Below, piece after piece: positions 1 to 6,167 of a DNA stretch of 10,557 bases. A program made the position numbers and the translations under genes. The DNA lies in contig CAJUNS010000045.1 of NCBI GenBank assembly GCA_910587995.1, positions 1 to 10,557 of the forward strand. The letters are read 5' to 3'. Every line of letters starts with the position of its first letter. The stretch's first letter is position 1. The stretch comes from an uncultured Oscillospiraceae bacterium. Lineage in GTDB: Bacteria; Bacillota_A; Clostridia; Oscillospirales; Acutalibacteraceae. The notes under the pieces were generated by a model. The model ran no database searches, was not told where the DNA came from, and saw only the letters and a list, made by a program, of their open reading frames with translations.

Positions 1-544
1 TGTCCACAATGCGCCAGATGACAATGGTGCCGATAATAATGGGGTTGCCCCGCTCGTCGTTGACAGTCTGTTTCTCGTTGTTCAGGGTCATGGTCTTCAG
101 GCTGATCTTTTTGTTGCTGCCGCCCACATAGCTCATACTGCCGTTGGCTCCCATAGAGAAGCTGGTCCGTTCCGATCCGGGGTTGATGCCGGAGCAGAAA
201 ATATTGGTCCAGTAGAAGCCGTCCTTTTTCAGGGTGCCGTAATATTTGCCGAACAGGGTGAGCACCAGGGCCTCGTTGGGGTTGAGCACCTTGAACCCAG
301 CGCAGAGCAGCCCTGCCGCCGTAACAGCCAGGCTGCCCCCAATGACCATGCACAGGCCCAGGGCGCTGACCGCGTTCTCACTGCCCATTTCCCCGGCATA
401 GCGGGCCAGCTCCATTGAGCCGAAGACAATGAGCGCAATGCTTCCCAGAAAAGCTGCCAGCACCACCACCAGCATGGCGAAGCCGCTGTAAGCCTTAGCG
501 GGCCGTTCCTCATAGCGGTTGATGATTTTTTCAGAATTTTCCAT
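1..544 (-). CDS. SPFH/band-7 domain membrane protein, partial (C-terminus beyond left edge)
   Basis: The first 181 codons are present. The protein begins MENSEKIINRYEERPAK and has two hydrophobic membrane segments at about residues 20-43 and 59-82. A beta-rich segment follows (GFKVLNPNEALVLTLFGKY, then LKKDGFYWTNIF), which is the typical entry into an SPFH/band-7 (stomatin/flotillin-like) domain. The NEALVLTLFGKY stretch and the later GTIVIWRIVD are family hallmarks. Such proteins oligomerise at the cytoplasmic membrane and are linked to membrane microdomains and protease control; the exact role here is unknown. The ATG at 544 is preceded by AAAGGTG about six bases upstream. A longer overlapping frame starting at 552 would give a tryptophan- and cysteine-rich peptide with no family resemblance and was not chosen. 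The gene has its own promoter at 623-651. Confidence 0.82.
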   Translation of the reverse strand, partial: MENSEKIINRYEERPAKAYSGFAMLVVVLAAFLGSIALIVFGSMELARYAGEMGSENAVSALGLCMVIGGSLAVTAAGLLCAGFKVLNPNEALVLTLFGKYYGTLKKDGFYWTNIFCSGINPGSERTSFSMGANGSMSYVGGSNKKISLKTMTLNNEKQTVNDERGNPIIIGTIVIWRIVD

Positions 545-622
545 AAGTACACCTTTCCCTTTCCTATGCCTAAGCGGGGCCGGGGTAGTTCCCCGGCGCG
601 CCTGCCGCTTGGTGATGATATT

Positions 623-651
623 ATTATAATATCAAAGCGTTAGCTTGTCAA
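623..651 (-). promoter_or_regulatory. sigma-A promoter for the SPFH gene with a dyad over the -10 box
   Basis: Read on the minus strand, TTGACA (651-646) and TATAAT (628-623) are both perfect consensus hexamers separated by exactly 17 bases. Transcription would start near 616, leaving a leader of about 70 bases before the ATG at 544. A perfect inverted repeat, GATATTAT-T-ATAATATC (617-633), covers the -10 box and could be an operator; that role is inferred. Confidence 0.8.
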
Positions 652-840
652 GAGGACCAGGCAGAAAAAAGCGAAGAGGCCAGCCAGCGCCTGGGAACGA
701 AGTGAAAACAGTGGACTCCTTACCCACAGCCAGCCCGAGACAAAGATGGCTGGCTGCATGGAGGAGTCCACTGTTTTGTGTTGCTGAAAAGCGTTTGTAA
801 GGGCTGGACTTTGTCCAACCCGGCGGCACAAATGGATTTT
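645..840. repeat. Non-coding block rich in inverted repeats (possible dispersed palindromic element)
   Basis: This block fills most of the gap between the SPFH gene and the oxidoreductase. A perfect 16-base inverted repeat (AAAACAGTGGACTCCT at 705-720, complement at 762-777) encloses a second perfect 9-base one (CAGCCAGCC at 727-735, GGCTGGCTG at 748-756) with a 12-base loop. A further hairpin lies at 801-821 (9 pairs including one G-U on the minus strand, 3-base loop), flanked by TTTGT (794-798) and ACAAA (828-832). The two overlapping 63- and 65-codon frames on the minus strand are probably chance products of the repeats. The large hairpin has four T's at either end and may also end transcription of the oxidoreductase gene. 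Whether it is multi-copy cannot be told from one window. Confidence 0.55.
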
Positions 841-878
841 TGTGAGGATGAAACCGGGAGCGCCGCTAGTTTCGCACC

Positions 879-1847
879 TTAAAAGGTGTAGCGCGCGCCG
901 CTCTTCTGGGCCTCATAGGCCCCAACCATAAACTTCGTCAGGGATACCGCGGCGTCCAGCCCGTTGGGAGCCTCCCCGCCGTCTATGCACGCGTCAATCC
1001 ACGCGTCAATGGGCATGGGGTCCGCCTCGGGCAGATCGGTATAGGGAACCAGCTTGCCTTCGGTCTCTTCGCAGCTGTATTCCAATATGTTGTTGTGAAC
1101 CATCAGCGAACCCGCCGTGCCGCTCATCTCCAGCACATAGGGCATGCCGGTGGTCACAAAGCCGGTTTCGGACACGCCAATGGCCCCGTCCGCAAACTCG
1201 ATGACGGACACGGCGTTATCCTCCACAGGCTTGCCCGTCACCTGGGTGAACATGGACACAATGGACTTGGGCTCGCCCATAAACCAGTTGAGGGTGTACA
1301 TGGGATGGGCCCCCAGGTCCATCATGGCTCCGCCGCCCGTTTGGGCCGCGTCGTAAAAGTGCGGGGGAAGCCATCCGGCGGTGCTGCCGTTGTGGGCGTC
1401 CCGAACCCGGGCATAGGTGATCTTGCCCAGCTTGCCGCTTTCCACCAAAGCCTTGGCGGCCTTCAAGGTGGGCCAAGTCTTGTGGGGGTAAGAGATGGTG
1501 AATTTTACGCCGCTCTCCTTCACGGCGGCGGCAATGGCCTGGGCGTCCTCATTGGTGAAGGCCAAGACCTTCTCGGTGAAGATGTGCTTCCCGGCCTTGG
1601 CGGCGGCAATGAGTACCTCGGGGTGCTGGCAGGTGGCGGTGGTAATCTGCACGCCCTCAATGGCGGCGTCAGCCCAGATGGCGGAAAGGTCCGGCTGGAA
1701 GGGGACGCCCAGCTTTTGGGCGGTTTCCTGGCCCCGGACGGAATCGTCGTCCCACAGGCAGCAGAGCTCGGTGCGGGGGTTCTTCTGAATGGCGGTGGCG
1801 TACTCCATGGTGTGGACATGCCACGCGCCGATCGCAGCTATTTTCAT
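879..1847 (-). CDS. Gfo/Idh/MocA family NAD(P)-dependent oxidoreductase
   Basis: A 322-residue protein of usual family length. The N-terminal Rossmann domain starts MKIAAIGAWHVH; position 92-94 reads EKV where the family usually has EKP, with the conserved lysine kept. The C-terminal domain carries GGGAMMDLGAHPMYTLNWF at about 171-189, the typical GG-x-DxGxH motif, whose His181 is the expected catalytic histidine. Family members oxidise or reduce sugars, inositols or related polyols with NAD(P); the substrate cannot be read from the sequence. The nucleotide loop is odd: GAWHVH replaces the usual GxGxxG. The ATG at 1847 was chosen because AGAAAGGA (1857-1864) lies nine bases upstream. The in-frame ATG at 1856 would abut that site and the TTG at 1868 has no ribosome site. 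The gene appears monocistronic, with its own promoter. Confidence 0.88.
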   Translation of the reverse strand: MKIAAIGAWHVHTMEYATAIQKNPRTELCCLWDDDSVRGQETAQKLGVPFQPDLSAIWADAAIEGVQITTATCQHPEVLIAAAKAGKHIFTEKVLAFTNEDAQAIAAAVKESGVKFTISYPHKTWPTLKAAKALVESGKLGKITYARVRDAHNGSTAGWLPPHFYDAAQTGGGAMMDLGAHPMYTLNWFMGEPKSIVSMFTQVTGKPVEDNAVSVIEFADGAIGVSETGFVTTGMPYVLEMSGTAGSLMVHNNILEYSCEETEGKLVPYTDLPEADPMPIDAWIDACIDGGEAPNGLDAAVSLTKFMVGAYEAQKSGARYTF

Positions 1848-1891
1848 GGTGGACATTCCTTTCTGCAAAGGGAAATTTACAGGACAGCACC

Positions 1892-1920
1892 AGTGTACAC
1901 CACTTAGGGAGAAAGCGCAA
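1892..1920 (-). promoter_or_regulatory. Probable sigma-A promoter of the oxidoreductase gene
   Basis: On the minus strand, TTGCGC (1920-1915) and TACACT (1897-1892) are separated by 17 bases, placing the start of transcription near 1885 and giving a leader of about 40 bases. The match to consensus is moderate. Confidence 0.5.
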
Positions 1921-2362
1921 GGGGGAGGATGGAATAATTATAAAAAAACGGCTCCCGGCCAAAGCGGACGGGAATTGCCAAAAAGAGGATGCGGCCATTC
2001 TTTCAGCACGGCCGCTCTGTTTTTATAACCGTATTGTGGGCGTTGCTTCCTATATGCTATTGATCGGTTCTGGAATAATATTTACAATGTGGAAGCTACG
2101 GGGCTTACTAATCTTGTAGATGTGCTGTGTGGGCGCCGGAACCGGGCGGTGCACTTCCTCGTTTCACGGCTTCATAGGGGAAATAGCAATGCCATGCCGC
2201 CAGGTGAGATTGTTTGTTCTCAAAACTAAAAACAAAGATAAATATTGTGTTGAGATAATTTATTTTACAAAATTCGAGCTGTTTTTACATTTTTGGAAAT
2301 TATTTTCCTAGTCTGGCAATTCATTTCCTTTTATGCTTATAGCAGGGAAGGAGGTGAACCGG
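1921..2362. other. Gene-free stretch, AT-rich in its right half
   Basis: No convincing gene is seen. A stem GCGGCC/GGCCGC (1991-1996 and 2010-2015) with a 13-base loop is followed by TTTTT (2020-2024) and resembles a weak terminator, though no plus-strand gene precedes it. A short hydrophobic reading frame (2036-2119) could be chance. From about 2210 to 2330 the sequence turns very AT-rich, unlike the surroundings. It includes the short dyad GGAAATTATTTTCC and presumably carries the promoter of the downstream regulator, but no hexamer pair is clear enough to call. Confidence 0.5.
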
Positions 2363-2602
2363 TTGGAAATCACAAGCATAAAGCTGCTGAGCGCGCGGCA
2401 GTTCCGTTCTCTGCTCTGCTCAAAGCATTTCACCCATGAGGCGCTGGCCGCGCAGCTCAAATGCTCTGACCGCCAGATCCGGAACTGGGCCAAGCGGGAT
2501 ACGGATATCCACATCTCCTACTTTTTCGCTTTGGCGGAGGTGTTCCAGGTGGGCATAGAGGAGCTGGTTGTTTCTGTGCCGCTGCCTGAGGAGAGGGTGT
2601 AA
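2363..2602 (+). CDS. Small Cro/C1-type helix-turn-helix protein
   Basis: A 79-residue protein starting at TTG. The start is decided by a very strong ribosome site, AAGGAGGTGA, whose GGAGG ends eight bases before the TTG; the ATG at 2333 has none. Residues 25-45 (HEALAAQLKCSDRQIRNWAKR) form a helix-turn-helix with the recognition helix at about 35-44. The following ISYFFALAEVFQVGIEELV has the usual layout of the last helices of the Cro/C1 fold, where the partner commonly reads 'LAxxLxVxxxEL'. It likely binds DNA as a small repressor; the target is unknown. It is followed by a strong hairpin, so it is probably transcribed alone. The AT-rich upstream region could hold its own operator, which is an inference. 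Confidence 0.72.
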   Translation: MEITSIKLLSARQFRSLLCSKHFTHEALAAQLKCSDRQIRNWAKRDTDIHISYFFALAEVFQVGIEELVVSVPLPEERV

Positions 2603-2618
2603 CGCTCTGGCAGCTAAA

Positions 2619-2661
2619 AGAAGAGCCCAGGCCTGCCCTTGGGGGCGGCCTGAGCTCTTCT
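2619..2661 (+). terminator. Strong hairpin after the helix-turn-helix gene, probable terminator
   Basis: AGAAGAGC (2619-2626) pairs with GCTCTTCT (2654-2661). After one mismatch, CAGGCC (2628-2633) pairs with GGCCTG (2647-2652), and GCCC/GGGC can extend it at the top. The tract after the stem on the plus strand is only GCTTTCC. On the minus strand the stem runs into TTCTTTTAG, so it may work in either direction. Confidence 0.55.
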
Positions 2662-2754
2662 GCTTTCCGCGCTGTGCTGGCAAATCAAAATGCTGCGGGT
2701 TTTTAAATGCATAGCGCCCTTGCGGGTGTGTCCCAACCACAGAGATAATCATCT

Positions 2755-2786
2755 ATGTTCCCCCGCCCCTACGGGCGGGGGAACAT
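2755..2786. repeat. Perfect 14-base inverted repeat with four-base loop
   Basis: ATGTTCCCCCGCCC (2755-2768) and its exact complement (2773-2786) flank the loop CTAC. Neither side has a T-run, so it is not a classical terminator. Roughly matching outer arms, GCGGGTGTGTC near 2722-2732 and GACACGCCCCGC near 2799-2810, could extend it into a larger foldback. It lies 38 bases before the -35 box of the response regulator gene. Confidence 0.7.
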
Positions 2787-2823
2787 GAAAAGCTCTCCGA
2801 CACGCCCCGCCCCTGCCCGCTAA

Positions 2824-2852
2824 TTGACTGTCTCGCCATTTGATGTTATACT
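2824..2852 (+). promoter_or_regulatory. Sigma-A promoter of the response regulator gene
   Basis: TTGACT (2824-2829) and TATACT (2847-2852) are separated by 17 bases, each one base off consensus. Transcription would start near 2859, about 33 bases before the ATG. Confidence 0.75.
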
Positions 2853-2891
2853 ATATTTTTAGCACAAAGAGAAAACAAGGAGGGGCCCTTC

Positions 2892-3560
2892 ATGCCCAAT
2901 ATCCTCATTGTAGAAGACGACACCGACATCAACAACTCCACCGCCCAATACCTGCGGCGGCATGGGTGCCGGTGCTTCCAGGCGTTTTCCGGCACCGAGG
3001 GCCGCACGCTCTGGAAAAGTTCTGACTGCGACCTGCTGCTGGTGGACCTGATGCTGCCCGGGCTTTCCGGCAGTGAGCTAATCGGCGAGATCCGCCGGGA
3101 AAGCCCGGTGCCGGTGATCGTGCTGTCGGCCCGCTCGGAGCTGTCTGACAAGGTGGAGCTGCTGGGCCTGGGCGCGGACGACTACCTGACCAAGCCCTAC
3201 CAGCTGGAAGAGCTTTGGGCCAGGATCCAGGTCCAGCTGCGCCATGCCAGCGCGGCTCCGGCCAGCGAGGCGCTGCGCTTCCGGGACTGGCGGCTGAATA
3301 CCGGCGAGATGCTCCTTGTGGCCGCTGGCCAGCCGGTAGAATTGACCGCCCATGAATTCAAGATTGTAGAGTTGATGGTGCGCCGCCCCAGGAAGGTGTT
3401 CACGAAACAGCAGATTTATGAAGCGGTCTGGCAGGAGGAGTGCGCGATTGAGGATAAGACCATCCATGTGCACATCAGCAACATTCGGGCAAAGCTCCGT
3501 CCCAGCGGTACGGAGGGCTATATTCAGACCGTATGGGGAATCGGCTTTAAACTGGGCTGA
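2892..3560 (+). CDS. OmpR/PhoB-family response regulator
   Basis: A 222-residue two-domain regulator of standard length. The receiver domain (about 1-115) shows the acidic pair Asp9-Asp10, the phospho-acceptor Asp52 in LLLVDLMLPG, Ser79 and Lys101 in LTKPY, so it should be phosphorylatable. The C-terminal winged-helix domain (about 125-222) has the family signature TAHEFKIVELMV, the recognition region DKTIHVHISNIRAKL and the closing wing VWGIGFKL. It would normally be phosphorylated by a partner histidine kinase and bind direct repeats at target promoters. The start follows AAGGAGG by about eight bases. No kinase gene follows: the next gene is a truncated ABC ATPase 89 bases downstream. In the usual locus type a kinase and a permease would be present, so this regulator appears orphaned here. 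A partner encoded elsewhere is possible. Confidence 0.93.
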   Translation: MPNILIVEDDTDINNSTAQYLRRHGCRCFQAFSGTEGRTLWKSSDCDLLLVDLMLPGLSGSELIGEIRRESPVPVIVLSARSELSDKVELLGLGADDYLTKPYQLEELWARIQVQLRHASAAPASEALRFRDWRLNTGEMLLVAAGQPVELTAHEFKIVELMVRRPRKVFTKQQIYEAVWQEECAIEDKTIHVHISNIRAKLRPSGTEGYIQTVWGIGFKLG

Positions 3561-3561
3561 A

Positions 3562-3616
3562 CTTTATACTTTCTTTACCTTTTCTTAGCGAAGTTTGGAC
3601 AATTGCCTGCTATACT
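3562..3616 (+). promoter_or_regulatory. Candidate response-regulator box and promoter of the ABC ATPase gene
   Basis: CTTTA at 3562, CTTTA at 3573 and CTTA at 3584 recur at exactly 11-base steps within a pyrimidine-rich stretch. The first two full units match at 8 of 11 positions (TTTATACTTTC and TTTACCTTTTC). Direct repeats at one helical turn are typical of OmpR/PhoB binding sites. A -10-like TATACT (3611-3616) follows with no good -35 box at the right distance, as expected for an activator-dependent promoter. Binding is inferred. Confidence 0.45.
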
Positions 3617-3649
3617 ATGCCTTGCAGACAAAGCAAAGGAGGATGCGGA

Positions 3650-4303
3650 ATGTCAGTTATACAGACAATGGGCCTGTCCAAACGCTATAAAGACAAATGG
3701 GCCGTGGACCACCTGGAGCTGCGGGTGGAGCAGGGGGATATCTACGGTTTCATCGGCCAGAACGGCGCGGGAAAATCCACCACGCTCAAGCTGCTGTGCG
3801 GCTTGGCAAGCCCCACAGCGGGAGAGATAACCATGTTCGGCAGGCCCCTCAGAGACACGGTGGCCCACCGGCGGACCGGTATGCTGATTGAGCAGCCGGG
3901 CCTGTACCACGACCTGAGCGGCCGGGAGAACCTGCGCCTTTACGCCGCCCTTTTGGGGCTGGACGGTCCCCGGCGGCAGGTGGACGAAACACTGAGGACA
4001 GTGGGCCTGGCCCCTGATGACAAAAAGCCGGTAAAACAGTATTCCATGGGCATGAAGCAGCGGCTGGGCGTAGGCCGGTCTTTGTGCGGTGCTGCCTTAA
4101 TACGCTGTCGGTGGAGGGGGGGCGGCGGCCGGGACGTAACGCCCAAGCCGGGAAGCTCCCTTGATAGTGGATGCTATGAACCCGGCTGGGCCGGCAGGCG
4201 GCACGCCAAAATTTTTTCATGCCCATATCTCAATGAACAAATGAGGTCCTTGACGCCTAAGTGGTTGGGTGATATAATATATATTGAAAATTCAATTACA
4301 TAG
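3650..4303 (+). pseudogene. Truncated ABC transporter ATPase (BcrA-like), 3' end lost
   Basis: From the ATG at 3650 (AAAGGAGG seven bases upstream) the first 145 residues are a clear ABC ATPase of the bacitracin/lantibiotic-export type. They contain Walker A GQNGAGKST (36-44), the Q-loop IEQPGLY around Gln82, and the signature YSMGMKQRLG (131-140). Right after GVGRSLCG (to about 4090) the homology stops. The expected Walker B (LILDEP), D-loop and H-loop never appear and are replaced by a basic, glycine-rich tail ending at 4303. That tail runs through the promoter of the next gene (4250-4278), so it is not native coding sequence. No other frame resumes the ATPase. The break therefore looks like a deletion that also removed the permease. 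The product could not hydrolyse ATP. A sequencing frameshift alone would not explain the missing Walker B. Confidence 0.8.
4250..4278 (+). promoter_or_regulatory. Near-perfect sigma-A promoter of the DUF6440-like gene
   Basis: TTGACG (4250-4255) and TATAAT (4273-4278) are 17 bases apart; only one base differs from consensus. Transcription would start near 4285, about 30 bases before the ATG. Confidence 0.8.
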
Positions 4304-4314
4304 GAGGACTACAA

Positions 4315-4482
4315 ATGAACCGCTTTGAAAAAGTTTATGACCAAGGAAAGATTACCGTGACGGAGATTTGGCGGGATACGGAAACCGGCGTTCTGTACCT
4401 ATTCCACAAAGACGGATACGCGGGAGGCCTTACGCCGCTGCTGGATAAAGATGGAAAGCCTGTGGTGGAGCTGGGGAAGTAA
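4315..4482 (+). CDS. Small DUF6440-like protein
   Basis: A 55-residue protein, MNRFEKVYDQGKITVTEIWR followed by DTETGVLYLFHKDGYAGGLT and PLLDKDGKPVV. The ETGVLYLFH, GYAGGLTPLLDKDGKP pattern matches my memory of the DUF6440 family of small Firmicutes proteins, whose function is not known. There is no signal peptide or membrane segment, and the protein is expected to be cytosolic. TAGGAGGA lies six to seven bases before the ATG. The gene is a complete single unit: near-consensus promoter 37 bases upstream and a textbook terminator 30 bases downstream, which suggests steady, possibly high expression. It sits between the broken ABC ATPase and the convergent gdhA gene. Confidence 0.8.
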   Translation: MNRFEKVYDQGKITVTEIWRDTETGVLYLFHKDGYAGGLTPLLDKDGKPVVELGK

Positions 4483-4512
4483 CTGGCTGCCGCCTATAAA
4501 AGCGCATAAAGT

Positions 4513-4548
4513 AAGACCGCTGCTCCTATACTGGGCAGCGGTCTTTTT
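4513..4548 (+). terminator. Rho-independent terminator between the DUF6440-like gene and gdhA
   Basis: AAGACCGCTGC (4513-4523) pairs perfectly with GCAGCGGTCTT (4535-4545) around an 11-base loop, and the T-run reaches 4548. It lies between convergent genes. On the minus strand it could also stop gdhA transcription, with a weaker tract. Confidence 0.9.
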
Positions 4549-4577
4549 CATGAGGAAGCTATATGGTTGCAGTAAGT

Positions 4578-5909
4578 TTACACAACTCCCTGGGCGATCA
4601 TGGTGTCGGCGACTTTTACAAAGCCCGCGATGTTGGCGCCCACCACATAGTTCTTGGCGTGGCCGTACTTCTCCGCCGCCGCGTCGGCATTGGCAAAGAT
4701 ATTCTCCATAATGCCCCGCAGCTTCTGGTCTACCTCTTCGAAGGTCCAGGAGAGCCGCTGGCTGTTCTGGCTCATCTCCAGGGCGGAGGTGGCCACGCCG
4801 CCGGCATTGGCGGCTTTGCCAGGGGCAAAAAGCACCCCGGCGCTCTGAAGGAGCTCGGTGGCCTCCAGGGTAGTGGGCATGTTGGCGCCCTCTGCCACGG
4901 CGATGCAGCCATTGGCAATAAGGGCCTTGGCGTCCTCCGCGTCCAGCTCATTCTGGGTGGCGCAGGGCAGAGCCACGTCGCATTTGACGCTCCACACGCC
5001 CTTGCCCTCATGATATTCCGCATTGGGCCGGTAGTTTTTGTACTCGGTCAGGCGCTGGCGGTTGACCTCTTTAATCTCCTTAATGGCCTTCAGGTCAATG
5101 CCCTCCGGGTCGTAGACCCAGCCGGTGGAGTCGGACATGGTGACAGGCTTGGCCCCCAGCTGGTAGGCCTTTTCGGCGGCGTAGATGGCCACATTGCCCG
5201 CGCCGGAAATGGCCGCGGTCATGCCGCTGAGGCTGTGGCCGTTCTTTTTCAGCATAGCATTGGTGAAGTACAGCAGGCCATAGCCCGTGGCCTCGGTGCG
5301 GGCCAGAGAGCCGCCATAGTTAAGGCCCTTGCCGGTAAGCACGCCCTCAAAGGCGTTCTTTAGGCGCTTATACTGGCCAAACAGGTAGCCAATCTCCCGG
5401 GCCCCAGTGCCAATGTCCCCGGCGGGCACGTCGGTGTCCGCGCCGATGTGGCGGAAGAGCTCGGTCATAAAGCTCTGGCAAAAGGCCATAACCTCCCGGT
5501 CGGACTTGCCCTTGGGGTCAAAGTCGCTGCCGCCCTTGCCGCCGCCAATGGGCAGGCCGGTGAGGCTGTTTTTAAAAATCTGCTCAAAGCCCAGGAACTT
5601 GATGATGCCCAAGTTGACGGAGGGATGCAGCCGCAGGCCGCCCTTGTAGGGGCCGATGGCGGAGTTGAACTGAACCCGGAAGCCCCGGTTCACCTGGACC
5701 TTGCCTTTGTCATCCACCCAGGGCACCCGGAAGATAATCTGCCGCTCGGGCTCGGTGACGCGCTCTAAAATGCCTGCCGCCTCATACTGGGGGTTGGCCT
5801 TGATGACGGGCTCCAAAGAGTGGAGCACCTCGGTGGCGGCCTGGATGAATTCTGGCTCGTGGGCGTTTTTGGCTTTCAAAAGCTCCAGCTGCGTGCTGAC
5901 ATAAGACAT
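4578..5909 (-). CDS. gdhA: Glutamate dehydrogenase (hexameric, probably NADP-dependent)
   Basis: A 443-residue enzyme interconverting glutamate and 2-oxoglutarate plus ammonia, close in length to the Clostridium symbiosum enzyme. The key residues fall at the same numbers: Lys89 (GPYKGGLR), Lys113, catalytic Lys125 (PIGGGKGG), catalytic Asp165 (PAGDIGTG) and Ser380 (ALEMSQNS). The dinucleotide fold shows SGAGNVA (235-241), and the coenzyme-selecting strand ends SDSTG (259-263). That is more like NADP-dependent enzymes than the NAD-dependent symbiosum type, so ammonia assimilation is the likelier direction (inference). The ATG at 5909 was chosen because GGAGGG lies about seven bases before it. 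Extension to 5993 would start inside the promoter. It is divergent from purB and ends close to a convergent terminator. Confidence 0.96.
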   Translation of the reverse strand: MSYVSTQLELLKAKNAHEPEFIQAATEVLHSLEPVIKANPQYEAAGILERVTEPERQIIFRVPWVDDKGKVQVNRGFRVQFNSAIGPYKGGLRLHPSVNLGIIKFLGFEQIFKNSLTGLPIGGGKGGSDFDPKGKSDREVMAFCQSFMTELFRHIGADTDVPAGDIGTGAREIGYLFGQYKRLKNAFEGVLTGKGLNYGGSLARTEATGYGLLYFTNAMLKKNGHSLSGMTAAISGAGNVAIYAAEKAYQLGAKPVTMSDSTGWVYDPEGIDLKAIKEIKEVNRQRLTEYKNYRPNAEYHEGKGVWSVKCDVALPCATQNELDAEDAKALIANGCIAVAEGANMPTTLEATELLQSAGVLFAPGKAANAGGVATSALEMSQNSQRLSWTFEEVDQKLRGIMENIFANADAAAEKYGHAKNYVVGANIAGFVKVADTMIAQGVV

Positions 5910-5964
5910 AATTTTTCCCTCCAAAATGAAAGTTTCAAAATCAAATCCTGCAAAATCCAAATTT

Positions 5965-5993
5965 ATTTTACCACAAACCCCGAGGTATTTCAA
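5965..5993 (-). promoter_or_regulatory. Sigma-A promoter of gdhA
   Basis: On the minus strand, TTGAAA (5993-5988) and TAAAAT (5970-5965) are 17 bases apart. The leader of about 50 bases contains a spaced direct repeat, CAAAATC on the plus strand at 5936-5942 and 5951-5957. The 80 bases between this promoter and the purB promoter hold CAGCTT/AAGCTG inverted arms, a possible shared control site. Confidence 0.7.
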
Positions 5994-6075
5994 GAGTTTT
6001 TTAAAATAATCTCTTTCAGCTTACAAATTGTTCCCCCAAAAGCTGCAAAACCGGTCGATTTCACCAGAAAGAAGG

Positions 6076-6105
6076 TTGACAGGAACGGCCCGGCTGTATT
6101 AAAAT
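6076..6105 (+). promoter_or_regulatory. Sigma-A promoter of the purB-GNAT-purA run
   Basis: A perfect TTGACA (6076-6081) is followed after 18 bases by TAAAAT (6100-6105). Transcription would start near 6112, leaving a leader of about 55 bases. The leader shows no purine riboswitch fold. Confidence 0.65.
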
Positions 6106-6167
6106 GGTAGGGTATGGGGCGGCATTGGCCCATACAGGATGATATTTTTGGAAGGAGCGCCCCGCCT

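Noticed and set aside
632..831. Two overlapping minus-strand frames of 63 and 65 codons
   Set aside because: They overlap the inverted-repeat block and the SPFH promoter, have no ribosome site and no recognisable domain.
1095..1907. Long plus-strand frame opposite the oxidoreductase
   Set aside because: It is a glycine/histidine-rich shadow of a well-supported gene on the other strand and has no ribosome site.
2036..2119. Hydrophobic 27-codon frame that looks like a membrane-protein end
   Set aside because: It is short, lacks a ribosome site, and could be chance in AT-richer sequence.
2120..2311. 63-codon plus-strand frame before the helix-turn-helix gene
   Set aside because: No ribosome site or domain; its composition changes sharply as it crosses into the AT-rich stretch.
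2755..2786. Resemblance of the GTTCCCCCGCCC hairpin to a type I CRISPR repeat
   Set aside because: There is only one unit, it is fully palindromic, and no second repeat, spacer or cas gene is seen.
4563..5363. Long plus-strand frame opposite gdhA
   Set aside because: It is an antisense shadow of a strongly conserved gene, with no ribosome site and no domain.
6106..6167. Purine riboswitch in the purB leader
   Set aside because: The leader is only about 55 bases and lacks the conserved three-way junction elements.
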